Positions 44,339-52,290 of a stretch of DNA of 64,000 nt are shown piece after piece. Below the pieces are notes generated by a model. It did no database searches. It had not been told where the DNA came from and saw only the letters and a list, made by a program, of their open reading frames with translations. The first letter of the stretch is position 1. Every line of letters starts with the position of its first letter. Both the position numbers and the translations under genes were made by a program. Source of the DNA: JAAUTG01 sp964458705 (lineage in GTDB: Bacteria > Bacteroidota > Bacteroidia > Chitinophagales > Saprospiraceae); contig CAYWKD010000001.1 of NCBI GenBank assembly GCA_964458705.1, positions 62,001-126,000 of the forward strand, written 5' to 3'.

Positions 44339-45514
44339 ATGAAAGCACTAGAAAACTACATACTACTGGAAACTGAAGAAGATTTAGCCATTTTCAAGAC
44401 TGATAATCAAGGTATTACTTGGATGAGCTTAGATACAGAATTTATTGGAGAAAAACGCTACCAAACCCTACTTTGCATTATTCAAGTAGCCACAGCGCAA
44501 GGCATTTATATTTTTGATGTTTTGCAGTTACCACACATTCAGCCCTTGCTCAAACTAATTCAACGACCTGATGTATTGGTCATCACTCATGCGGGAGAAA
44601 ATGATTATAAACTGCTTTATGAACAGTACGGAATTGTACCTTCTAATATTTTTGATACGCAAATTGCAGCAGGTTTTGTGGGATACAAATATCCCGTTTC
44701 ATTTGGGAAATTAGTGGAAGAGGAACTAGGCATTAAGCTAAATAAAAGCCAAACGGTAACAGATTGGCAAAAGCGCCCTATGCGAGAAAAGCAAATCAAA
44801 TATGCCCTAGAAGATGTGATGCCATTATACGATCTTTGGACATCTCTAAAAAAGCAGATCAATCAACTGGAGCGAGAGGAGTGGGTAAAAGAAGAACTTG
44901 AAAAACTTGAAAATGAGGCGTATTACGAGCGTGATCCCAACAGAGAAGCCTTGAATCATAGGCAGATCAATAGCTTCTCTACAAAAGAGCAAGTCTTTTT
45001 ACTACGACTCTACGAGTGGCGCAGAAGAAAAGCAGAAGAGCGCAATCATTCTAAAGAAATGGTACTACCCAAAAAAAATATTAATACTATCACAAGAAGC
45101 CTTCAAATGGGCATCAATGGTCTGAAACAGAATCGTCGTATTTCTACTCGGTTTATCGAACATCATGGCGAAGAATTATTAAGTTTATATAATGAGAAAA
45201 TTACATCTGAGGAAAAGAAATCACTAGATAACATATTAGTTCTAAGAGAAATAGAACCTAAGGAAGATATATGCCTAGAATTGCTCTATGATTTTGTACA
45301 ACACCGCTGTTTAGAACGACAAGTAGCTCCCGACCTTGTACTCCCTAGAAGTATTTTCAAGCTAATGAAGTCTGAACCAAATTACCAAGAAGCAAGCATC
45401 GAAAACGGATGGCGTCGAGAAATTTTGGGACAAGAACTAATGAACTGCTTAAAAAATAGACAAAATCTACAAGTAATCACACACTCAACAGGGCTAGAGT
45501 TAAGGTACAACTAA
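44339..45514 (+). CDS. rnd: Ribonuclease D (3'-5' exonuclease with HRDC-type tail)
   Basis: 391-aa DEDDy exonuclease for tRNA and structured RNA 3' ends. Exo I is WMSLDTEFIGE (Asp/Glu), exo II THAGENDYKLL (Asp), exo III YALEDVMPLYDLW (Tyr/Asp). A C-terminal HRDC-like region includes REALNHRQINSF and LLRLYEWRRRKAEERNHSKEMVLP. The second half of the tail has text such as ERQVAPDLVLPRS in the position of the second HRDC domain. The stop TAA is followed directly by the ATG of the ABC gene, so the two are co-transcribed. Confidence 0.9.
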   Translation: MKALENYILLETEEDLAIFKTDNQGITWMSLDTEFIGEKRYQTLLCIIQVATAQGIYIFDVLQLPHIQPLLKLIQRPDVLVITHAGENDYKLLYEQYGIVPSNIFDTQIAAGFVGYKYPVSFGKLVEEELGIKLNKSQTVTDWQKRPMREKQIKYALEDVMPLYDLWTSLKKQINQLEREEWVKEELEKLENEAYYERDPNREALNHRQINSFSTKEQVFLLRLYEWRRRKAEERNHSKEMVLPKKNINTITRSLQMGINGLKQNRRISTRFIEHHGEELLSLYNEKITSEEKKSLDNILVLREIEPKEDICLELLYDFVQHRCLERQVAPDLVLPRSIFKLMKSEPNYQEASIENGWRREILGQELMNCLKNRQNLQVITHSTGLELRYN

Positions 45515-47134
45515 ATGAACATACTATCTGTAAAAAATCTTTCTGTCCGATTTAGCACTGCCAACAGCGACGTACAAGCAGTAAACAACGTCAGTTTTAA
45601 TATTACACAAGGCGAGATTGTAGGATTGGTAGGAGAGTCAGGTTCAGGAAAGTCTATCACAGCACGCTCTATCTTAAGTTTACTACCTCCTACGGCTCAA
45701 TTACAGGGTGAAATCATCTATCAAAATACTAACTTACTATCCCTTAAACCAAGAGAACTTACAGTACATAGGGGTAAAGAAATTGGGATGATTTTTCAAG
45801 AACCAATGAGTGCGCTGAACCCAGTGCTAAAGTGTGGCTATCAAGTCATGGAGGCACTACGAACACACAAAAAAATAAGTAAGCTAGACGCAAAGCAATC
45901 CATCTTGACTTGGTTTATGAAAGTAGGATTGAGTGATACCGAGCGCATCTTTAACACCTATCCCCATCAACTTTCAGGCGGCCAACGTCAACGTATTATG
46001 ATTGCAATAGCAATGATAGCTCAACCAAAACTCCTATTGGCGGATGAGCCTACCACCGCTTTAGATGTTACTGTTCAAAAATCCATTTTACAAATACTCA
46101 AAAAACTACAAACAGAGCAAGAACTTTCCATCCTCTTCATTTCTCACGATTTAGGTGTAGTCGCTGAAATTGCTGATCGAGTGCTAGTAATGAAGGATGG
46201 AAAAATAGTAGAACAAGGCAAAGTCGAGCATATTTTCCAAGCCCCACAATCGGACTACACCAAAAAGCTATTACGCTCCAGACCACCACTACACAAAAAA
46301 GTATATCGATTAAATAATGACAAAGTAGCATCTGCTAATAATAAACCCAACAATGCTGATATTATACTAAAAATCAACAACTTACAAACTTGGTTTCCCA
46401 TAAGAAGAAAACATCCTTTTCAAACAAAAACTTATGTGAAAGCAGTGGACGATGTCAGTTTTGAACTTAAGGCAGGAGAAACGCTCGGACTTGTAGGAGA
46501 AAGTGGCAGCGGAAAAACAACGCTAGGTCGTTCTATCTTGCGATTGATAGAGCCTAACGGTGGCGAAGTGATTTATAAAGGAAAGTATATCTTATCCTTA
46601 AACAAAAAGAAAATGCGGTCTTTGCGCCAAGATATGCAAATCATCTTTCAAGACCCTTTTGCCGCTTTAAATCCAAGAAAGCCTATTGGTCATACCATTA
46701 TGGAACCAATGCAAGTGCACCAAATTAATCACGCTAAAGAAAAAACCATCGAGCTTCTCGAAATTGTTGGCTTGAAGGCCTATCATTTTTTCAGGCTACC
46801 CCATGAATTTTCTGGTGGACAACGCCAACGAATAGGTATTGCTAGAGCTTTAGCGACCAATCCCTCTTTTATTGTTTGTGACGAGTGTGTTTCTTCACTC
46901 GACGTGTCTGTTCAAGCACAAATTTTGAACTTACTGAAAGACCTTCAAGAGCAAAAACAACTTTCTTATCTTTTCATATCTCACGATCTTTCAGTCATTC
47001 GCTTTATGAGTGATCGTATAGCCGTCCTGAAAGCGGGAAAAATTGTAGAAACTGCTGACGTCGATCAATTATTCGCTCAACCACAATCACTTTACACCCA
47101 GCAACTGCTCAATGCTATTCCAAAAGGTGTTTGA
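45515..47134 (+). CDS. Double ABC transporter ATPase, peptide-type (DppD-DppF/YejF-like)
   Basis: 539-aa protein with two complete ABC domains in one chain. Domain 1: GLVGESGSGKSITAR, LSGGQRQRIMIAIAM, LLADEPTTALDV. Domain 2: GLVGESGSGKTTLGR, FSGGQRQRIGIARAL, FIVCDECVSSLDVSVQAQIL. Note that the second Walker B has DECVSSLD instead of DEPTSALD. Each has the peptide-transporter Q-loop text (MIFQEPMSALNP; IIFQDPFAALNP). The permease and binding-protein genes are not adjacent, so the transporter is probably completed by genes elsewhere, as often in this phylum. Confidence 0.94.
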   Translation: MNILSVKNLSVRFSTANSDVQAVNNVSFNITQGEIVGLVGESGSGKSITARSILSLLPPTAQLQGEIIYQNTNLLSLKPRELTVHRGKEIGMIFQEPMSALNPVLKCGYQVMEALRTHKKISKLDAKQSILTWFMKVGLSDTERIFNTYPHQLSGGQRQRIMIAIAMIAQPKLLLADEPTTALDVTVQKSILQILKKLQTEQELSILFISHDLGVVAEIADRVLVMKDGKIVEQGKVEHIFQAPQSDYTKKLLRSRPPLHKKVYRLNNDKVASANNKPNNADIILKINNLQTWFPIRRKHPFQTKTYVKAVDDVSFELKAGETLGLVGESGSGKTTLGRSILRLIEPNGGEVIYKGKYILSLNKKKMRSLRQDMQIIFQDPFAALNPRKPIGHTIMEPMQVHQINHAKEKTIELLEIVGLKAYHFFRLPHEFSGGQRQRIGIARALATNPSFIVCDECVSSLDVSVQAQILNLLKDLQEQKQLSYLFISHDLSVIRFMSDRIAVLKAGKIVETADVDQLFAQPQSLYTQQLLNAIPKGV

Positions 47135-47306
47135 AGAATAGGCACATAAACACCGTCAGCTTTTATTATGGAGAAAATAAAAAAAACTATGTAACTTTAG
47201 GATCGAAATATTGATTAATTAGATAGTTTAATGAATTTGAAAAATGCGAACTAAAGTGCGTGTAGGTAGTAGTTAGATTCCATGAAAAAGAAACAAAACA
47301 ACCAAT

Positions 47307-48797
47307 ATGAATTATGAAAGAATAAATTTTGGGAATAGAGTTGCTGAAGATGAAGAAAATCAACTACCTGATTACTTTCTATCAACAAGATATTGGAAGA
47401 ACTTAATAAATGGTAAAATTGATGTTATACTTGGACCTAAAGGTTCAGGAAAAAGTGCCTTGTACCTCAATCTTTTGAGCAAAGAAATAGAATTAAAAAG
47501 TAGAAGTATTTTCTTGTTTAAGGCTGAAAATCCAAGAGGCGATACTATTTTTAGTTTGTTTAATCAAATTACTGCAACAAGTACTTATGAATCTCCAAAA
47601 ATAGAGTACCTAATTGAGCAAGATATCATCGCCTTTTGGAAATTATACTTTCTTACAATCATTGTATCAGAACTAAAAAAGGAAGAACAGAGCGAATCTG
47701 AATTAAAGAAAGTAATTGGCATCTTTGAAGAATGTGGATTAATTCCTCAGGAAAAAAATTTAAAAAATATTTTTAGACATGTTATCCATTATCTTAAACA
47801 AGTTGTAACACTTCAATTTTTTCAACCTGAAATAGAATTAGACCCATTAAGCGGCACTATAAAATCAATTAAAGGAAAAATTTCATTTGAAGAACTATCA
47901 CCAAAAAAGATTGAGGAGGGGCATTATACTTTAGATGATTTATTTAACTTAATAAACGAAGGACTAAAGAAATCAAATAACCAAGTTTGGGTCGCCATAG
48001 ATAGACTTGATGTAGCTTTTCAAGAAGACTTAACTTTAGAGAAGCGAGCATTGAAGTCTCTATTTATAGTTTATAATTCCTTGAAAAGATACTCAAATAT
48101 CAATCTCAAAATTTTTCTAAGAGATGACATTTGGGAAAAAATAACCACTGACGGTTTGCGCGAAGCGAGTCATATTACCAAAAAGGAAACGATAGAATGG
48201 AATGAAAATAATACTTACTTCTTAATATTGAAAAGAATCGTAAAAAGTAATGAAATTTGTGACCTATATGATTGTAACGAACAAGGAGTTTTGAATAGCA
48301 TTGAAAATCAAAGGGAACTATTCAATCTAATTTTCCCGACAGAGATGAAACTTCCAAATGGAGAAAGTAAGCCCACATTTGAATGGATATTAGAGATGTT
48401 GAAGGACGGAAATAATCTGTTTACACCAAGAGAGATAGTTCATCTTTTAAATGAAATTAATTCCACACAAGAAGAAATGGCAAGATTTGGTAATAGAGTT
48501 GAGGGTAATAAACTATACTCGGAAGAGGCATTAAAAAATAGTATTAAGGAAGTATCTAAAGTAAAGTTTGAACAAACACTCATGGCGGAAAATCCTCATC
48601 TTGCTGACTCTATAAACATGCATTTCAGGTATGCAAACCCAAAAATTAACTTGGATTGGATAAAAGAAACATTTGAATTGCCTAATGATAATCAGGCTCA
48701 TGGATTTTGCGAAGCCTTTCAAAAAGTAGGTTTTTTAAAGAGGTTGAATATGAATGAATATTGGATTCCTTATTTATACCAAGAAGCATTAAAATAG
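47307..48797 (+). CDS. P-loop ATPase of the Sll1717-like type
   Basis: 496-aa protein. Walker A is GPKGSGKS (residues 43-50) directly after FGNRVAEDEENQLPDYFL and KIDVILG. Walker B-like text is QVWVAIDRLDVAFQED, followed by IFLRDDIWEKI and a C-terminal winged-helix-like region (FTPREIVHLLNEI). This layout resembles the Sll1717 P-loop ATPases and, more loosely, STAND/KAP NTPases. No nuclease, TIR or transmembrane effector is fused. It opens the accessory segment and is more Ile/Lys/Asn-rich than its core neighbours, which suggests acquisition. A defence or regulatory role is possible but unproven. Confidence 0.75.
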   Translation: MNYERINFGNRVAEDEENQLPDYFLSTRYWKNLINGKIDVILGPKGSGKSALYLNLLSKEIELKSRSIFLFKAENPRGDTIFSLFNQITATSTYESPKIEYLIEQDIIAFWKLYFLTIIVSELKKEEQSESELKKVIGIFEECGLIPQEKNLKNIFRHVIHYLKQVVTLQFFQPEIELDPLSGTIKSIKGKISFEELSPKKIEEGHYTLDDLFNLINEGLKKSNNQVWVAIDRLDVAFQEDLTLEKRALKSLFIVYNSLKRYSNINLKIFLRDDIWEKITTDGLREASHITKKETIEWNENNTYFLILKRIVKSNEICDLYDCNEQGVLNSIENQRELFNLIFPTEMKLPNGESKPTFEWILEMLKDGNNLFTPREIVHLLNEINSTQEEMARFGNRVEGNKLYSEEALKNSIKEVSKVKFEQTLMAENPHLADSINMHFRYANPKINLDWIKETFELPNDNQAHGFCEAFQKVGFLKRLNMNEYWIPYLYQEALK

Positions 48798-48810
48798 AAC
48801 ACAGAAGCTA

Positions 48811-49042
48811 ATCGAGTAGGCGACTCCGCCGCTGAATAGCGACGGAGTGCACCTCTCACACTATGACTGAATGAAGTCTGCAAGACCAGATGTACTAAAT
48901 GTACATCAGACGAAATATGAGCCTCACATACGGCGGTTCGTTAATTTGACCTTTGTTCGTGATAGTATTTCATCATTGCAACATACCCTCGTTGTTTTAG
49001 TCGCTTTACTGTTGTAGCACACGCAAAGTATAAAAACAATAA
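48811..49042 (-). mobile_element. Group II intron 3'-end relic (maturase C-terminus, broken domain V, domain VI)
   Basis: Read on the minus strand, the last 30 or so codons of an intron-encoded reverse transcriptase survive (ATTVKRLKQRGYVAMMKYY, then HEQRSN and TAA at 48941). Right after comes the 5' strand of domain V, GAACCGCCGTATG. Its 3' strand is replaced by about 58 foreign bases (48862-48919) with a GATGTAC/GTACATC hairpin, and the match resumes at GTGTGAGAGG, then GTGCACTCCG. Domain VI is intact: CTCCGTCGC pairs with GCGGCGGAG, and the element ends CTACTCGAT near 48811. With domain V broken, splicing or mobility is not possible. Upstream of about 49042 (minus sense) the intron is cut by the repeat. 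Confidence 0.75.
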
Positions 49043-49129
49043 TGGAGAAAGTAGTACGTTCAAAAGTAATGCATTTAAAAGACCTATTGCGGTGGCGGAC
49101 AGGTAATCGCCTTGAAATACGATATTGCT
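49043..49129 (+). repeat. Direct repeat, copy 1 (87 bp)
   Basis: From TGGAGAAAGTAGTAC to GATATTGCT, 87 bp that match copy 2 at 52119-52204 with six substitutions and one indel (about 92% identity). The core is CTATTGCGGTGGCGGACAGG. It abuts the group II intron relic on its left. The identical block stops sharply on both sides. Confidence 0.85.
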
Positions 49130-49146
49130 CATACACGCAAAACGCC

Positions 49147-49200
49147 ATGTGCAATAGTTTAACTTGAAGAACAAAATTTTGAATAAATGTTAAAGCACAT
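49147..49200 (+). promoter_or_regulatory. Hairpin that would cover the start of the GH140-like gene
   Basis: ATGTGC (49147-49152) and TTTAAC (49158-49163), separated by AATAG, pair with GTTAAA-GCACAT (49189-49200): a 12-bp stem with a 5-nt bulge and a 25-nt loop. The start codon at 49187 is at the loop edge and codons 2-5 are in the stem, so folding could restrict translation. It may also be the edge of the repeat element rather than a regulator. Confidence 0.4.
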
Positions 49201-50596
49201 TATCATAATTCTTACTTTCTTATCCTTTATTTCAAACTTAAATGCTCAGAGACTAAATGTTAGCCATAACGGTCGATATTTGGTAACCAAGGATGGTAAT
49301 CCTTTTTTTTGGTTGGCAGATACAGCTTGGGAATTACTACATCGGTGCAATCGCGAGGAGATAGATATTTATCTGGAAAAAAGAGCGTCTCAAGGATTCA
49401 ATGTCGTGCAAACAGTTGCCCTGGCTGAATTAGATGGACTAAATACTCCAAATCCCTACGGTAACACGCCTCTCAATAGCAATGATCCTCGGTATCCCAA
49501 TGATGATTATTTTGAACATGTAGACTATGCGATTGACAAAGCTGCCGCACTTGGGATATATATTGCATTACTACCGACTTGGGGTGATAAACTCGATACG
49601 AAAAGCTGGGGGATTGGACCGGAAGTATTCAACATACACAACGCTAGAAAGTTTGGTGAGTATATTGGAGATAGGTATGCGGATCGCGACAATGTAATCT
49701 GGATCATTGGCGGTGACAGAAATCCTAGGAAAAATTCACAGGATGTGGAAATATGGAATGCGATGGCTGAAGGAATCGTTTCAAAAGCAGGAGGATATGG
49801 AAATACCCTGATGAGCTTCCATCCTCAACCAAAAGAAGACGGGGGGTCATCAACCTGGTTTCACAATGAGCCTTGGCTAGACTTCAATATGCATCAAACA
49901 GGACATTGTGCTAACCAAGGTACCTACAAACACATTAAACATGACTACGATCTTAGTCCAATAAAGCCTGTATTAGATGGGGAACCACTATATGAAGACC
50001 ACCCTAATTGTTTTAATGCAAAAGAATTAGGTCATAGTGTTCCAGAAGATATTAGACGCATTATGTATTGGAATGTCTTTGCAGGTGCATTTGGTCAGAC
50101 ATATGGATGCCATGATGTTTGGCAAATGTATAAACTAGATAAAGAGGCAATCAACCAACCCCTTCGCCCATGGCCAGAGGCGTTGGATCTGCCTATGGCA
50201 AACCAGGTAAAACACCTGAAGAACTTAATGCTTTCTCGTCCTGTACTAACCCGAGTTCCAGATCAATCTTTGGTTATAGATACTCAGCAAGAGGATAACA
50301 ATTATGTTATTGCCACTAGAGATAGCCAAGGTACATATGCAATGGTTTATTTTCCGACAGGGAAAGCTACATTACTTGATTTCTCAAAGTTGAAAGGACC
50401 AAAATTTAACACTTGGTGGTTTGATCCTCGTACAGGAAACGCATATAAAGGTCCATCATTTAATAAATCGAATAAAACTAAAATTGAACCACCGACTTTC
50501 GGAAAAGGTCAAGATTGGGTGTTAGTAATTGATAATTCACTTGAGCTCTATGATAAACCTGGTAAACTATATATAACAAAGAATAAAGATCATTAA
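49187..50596 (+). CDS. Secreted apiosidase-like glycoside hydrolase (DUF4038, GH140-like)
   Basis: 469-aa exported hydrolase. Signal peptide at about residues 1-21 (ending NLNA). The apiosidase-like barrel opens RYLVTKDGNPFFWLADTAWELLHR and has GFNVVQTVALAE, VDYAIDKAAALGIYIALLPTWGD, VIWIIGGDRNP with a likely catalytic Asp, and VLDGEPLYEDHP with a likely catalytic Glu. The last 95 residues (KGPKFNTWWFDPRTGNAY, WVLVIDN) form the PF12904-type C-terminal beta domain. GH140 members cleave apiose from rhamnogalacturonan II, but the substrate here is inferred. It lies alone inside the repeat-bounded accessory segment, without other polysaccharide genes. Confidence 0.88.
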   Translation: MLKHIIIILTFLSFISNLNAQRLNVSHNGRYLVTKDGNPFFWLADTAWELLHRCNREEIDIYLEKRASQGFNVVQTVALAELDGLNTPNPYGNTPLNSNDPRYPNDDYFEHVDYAIDKAAALGIYIALLPTWGDKLDTKSWGIGPEVFNIHNARKFGEYIGDRYADRDNVIWIIGGDRNPRKNSQDVEIWNAMAEGIVSKAGGYGNTLMSFHPQPKEDGGSSTWFHNEPWLDFNMHQTGHCANQGTYKHIKHDYDLSPIKPVLDGEPLYEDHPNCFNAKELGHSVPEDIRRIMYWNVFAGAFGQTYGCHDVWQMYKLDKEAINQPLRPWPEALDLPMANQVKHLKNLMLSRPVLTRVPDQSLVIDTQQEDNNYVIATRDSQGTYAMVYFPTGKATLLDFSKLKGPKFNTWWFDPRTGNAYKGPSFNKSNKTKIEPPTFGKGQDWVLVIDNSLELYDKPGKLYITKNKDH

Positions 50597-50681
50597 AACG
50601 AGCGTTTATTTAAAACGTCAGACTGAGCTATTGATTTTTTTAAGATAAAATCTCAAAATGACCTCAAAAACAATTTTAACC

Positions 50682-50901
50682 AAAAGAAATTGACCGTCAC
50701 ATTGATTATATCGATAACAAAATTGCGGAATACGAAAAAGCCTTAGAACTTGCCGATAAGGAAGAGCAAAAGCAAGACATTAAGGATAAAAACGTTAGTC
50801 AGAATCCTATTAAAACCGAAGTCAATAGAGTATATTTGAATAAAATGATCTCGTTAATCTTGATTATTGGACAATTCTGTATCTTTGATGCAATCAAATG
50901 A
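50682..50901 (+). pseudogene. IS1182-type transposase fragment
   Basis: The frame KEIDRHIDYIDNKIAEYEKA then LELADKEEQKQDIKDKN resembles the charged helical linker of IS1182-family transposases. It has no start, DDE residues or inverted repeats. After 50792 the frame continues in unrelated text to a TGA at 50899, which overlaps the first codons of the Fic gene. It is a scrap of an insertion sequence in the 291-bp gap between the hydrolase and Fic genes. Confidence 0.5.
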
Positions 50902-51868
50902 TGGCATCATGATTCAAAAATATTATGAAGGAACTTCAAAAATAATCAACTTATCAATAGAAGTGGGTAAGTTGATAGGAATAGTAGACTCGACATATCT
51001 AAGAAAACCTCAAACAAATTTACGCCGAGAGAATAGAATAAAGACGATTCAGTCCTCACTGATGATTGAAGGGAATACATTGTCGTTAGATCAAGTAACG
51101 GCGATATTTGAAAACAAAAGGATTATTGGTCCAGCAAAAGATATAAAAGAGGTACAAAATGCAATTGAAGTCTATAGCAATCTGAGAAATTTTGACCCAT
51201 ACAGTGAAGAATCGTATTTATTAGCACACAGAATATTAATGTCAGGATTAGTCGATAATGCTGGAAAATATAGAACAAAAGGGGTTGGGATATTTAAAGG
51301 AGAAGAGATAGCACATATGGCGCCACCTGCATGGAATGTAAGTAATTTAATGGGCAATTTATTTACCTATTTGGAAGAGAGTGAAGATAATCGAATAGTA
51401 AAAAGCTGTGTATTCCATTATGAAATGGAGTTCATACACCCATTTATGGATGGAAATGGAAGAATGGGCAGACTATGGCAGACATTGATATTGATGCAGG
51501 AAAATCCTGTATTCGAGTATTTACCGATAGAAATAGAGATCAAGAATAATCAAGAAAAGTATTACGAAGCGTTATCAGAATCAGATAAAGAAGGGCTGTG
51601 TACTAAATTCGTTGAATTCATGCTTAGTATGATAAAGATAAGTTTAAGCGAGTTGATAGACGATCAGAGAAAATCTTTTAGCGATGAGGAGCGATTGCAA
51701 TATTTTAAGGAACAAACAAATTTGAACGAATTTAGCAGGAAAGATTATCTTAGGGTATTCAAGGATATATCTACAGCTACAGCGACGAGAGATTTAAAAA
51801 AAGGTGTGGACTTGGGAATTTTAAAAAAGAAAGGTGATAATAGGTTAGCGAAGTATGAATTCAAATAA
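50888..51868 (+). CDS. Fic family protein, class II, with winged-helix C-terminus
   Basis: 326-aa Fic-domain enzyme that probably AMPylates (or otherwise modifies) a protein target. The inhibitory helix motif (S/T)xxxE(G/N) is SSLMIEGN in the amino half, so autoinhibition is of class II. The catalytic motif is complete, HPFMDGNGRMGR, and FKGEEIAHMAPP forms the flap. The C-terminal 60 residues (FSRKDYLRVFKDISTATATRDLKKGVDLGILKK) look like a winged helix. Start choice: the ATG at 50888 is used; ATG 50909 and TTG 50867 are alternatives. It lies between an IS scrap and a broken dinD gene, suggesting arrival by transfer. Toxin, defence or housekeeping roles cannot be separated by sequence. Confidence 0.9.
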   Translation: MQSNDGIMIQKYYEGTSKIINLSIEVGKLIGIVDSTYLRKPQTNLRRENRIKTIQSSLMIEGNTLSLDQVTAIFENKRIIGPAKDIKEVQNAIEVYSNLRNFDPYSEESYLLAHRILMSGLVDNAGKYRTKGVGIFKGEEIAHMAPPAWNVSNLMGNLFTYLEESEDNRIVKSCVFHYEMEFIHPFMDGNGRMGRLWQTLILMQENPVFEYLPIEIEIKNNQEKYYEALSESDKEGLCTKFVEFMLSMIKISLSELIDDQRKSFSDEERLQYFKEQTNLNEFSRKDYLRVFKDISTATATRDLKKGVDLGILKKKGDNRLAKYEFK

Positions 51869-51894
51869 AAAATGGACTGCCCACATCTTGAAAT

Positions 51895-52245
51895 ATGAAA
51901 AAAGAATTAATAAGTGAGTTATTTGAAAAATTTGAAGAGGCTTGCCATGATTTAGATGGACTTGAGTGCTGGAGTGCAAGAGAGATGCAAGAAATCTTGG
52001 GCTACAAGGACTGGCGGAATTTTTTAAATGCTATTCAAAAGGCTTCTAAAGCCTGCGAAAATTCTGGGGAGGCAGTTCAAGACCATTTCGTTGGTATCAC
52101 CAAAATGGTCAAGATAGGTGGAGAAAGTAGTACATTCAAGAGTAGTGCATTTAAAAACCTATTGCGGTGGCGGACAGGCAATCGCCTTGAAATACGCTAC
52201 TGCTACTACACTTGGTCGTTGTTTGAAATACCTCCGTTACACTAG
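51895..52245 (+). pseudogene. dinD: DinD-like protein gene, truncated
   Basis: The first 76 or so codons match the amino end of DinD (MKKELISELFEKFEEACHDL, SAREMQEILGYKDWRNFLNAI, QDHFVGITKMVKIGGES), a damage-inducible protein of about 275-290 aa. From about 52119 the frame runs through the second direct repeat, giving unrelated residues (AFKNLLRWRTGNRLEIRY), and stops at 52245. The conserved YALTRYACYL region and all that follows are missing, so it is a broken gene. It starts 26 bp after fic. Confidence 0.8.
52119..52204 (+). repeat. Direct repeat, copy 2 (86 bp)
   Basis: Same orientation as copy 1 at 49043-49129. It interrupts the dinD gene, with the break just after the codons for KIGG. 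The two copies bracket GH140, the IS scrap, fic and the dinD start, about 3.1 kb. To the right it is followed by a strong inverted repeat. Confidence 0.85.
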
Positions 52246-52261
52246 GACATTTCAAACAACG
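52217..52261. repeat. 13-bp perfect inverted repeat beside repeat copy 2
   Basis: CGTTGTTTGAAAT (52217-52229) is perfectly complementary to ATTTCAAACAACG (52249-52261), loop 19 nt. It lacks a T-run on either side. It could close the transcripts of the convergent dinD remnant and T9SS protease, or be part of the element that carried repeat copy 2. Confidence 0.7.
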
Positions 52262-52290
52262 GCTTAAGAGCTTTAAAAACCTTAGACCAA

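Noticed and set aside
48941..49174. A 77-codon minus-strand frame that looks like a small membrane protein
   Set aside because: Its last part is the end of a group II intron maturase and its first part is the reverse strand of the direct repeat. It is a chance fusion across a junction, not a gene.
47307..52245. A complete defence island (ATPase, Fic, DinD)
   Set aside because: The three genes are separated by relics, DinD is truncated and no known system has this composition; there is not enough support to call a system.
49043..52261. Integron cassette array with attC sites
   Set aside because: The repeats are direct and the right-hand hairpin is palindromic, which invites the idea, but consensus RYYYAAC/GTTRRRY core sites are not in the right places and no integrase is in the window.
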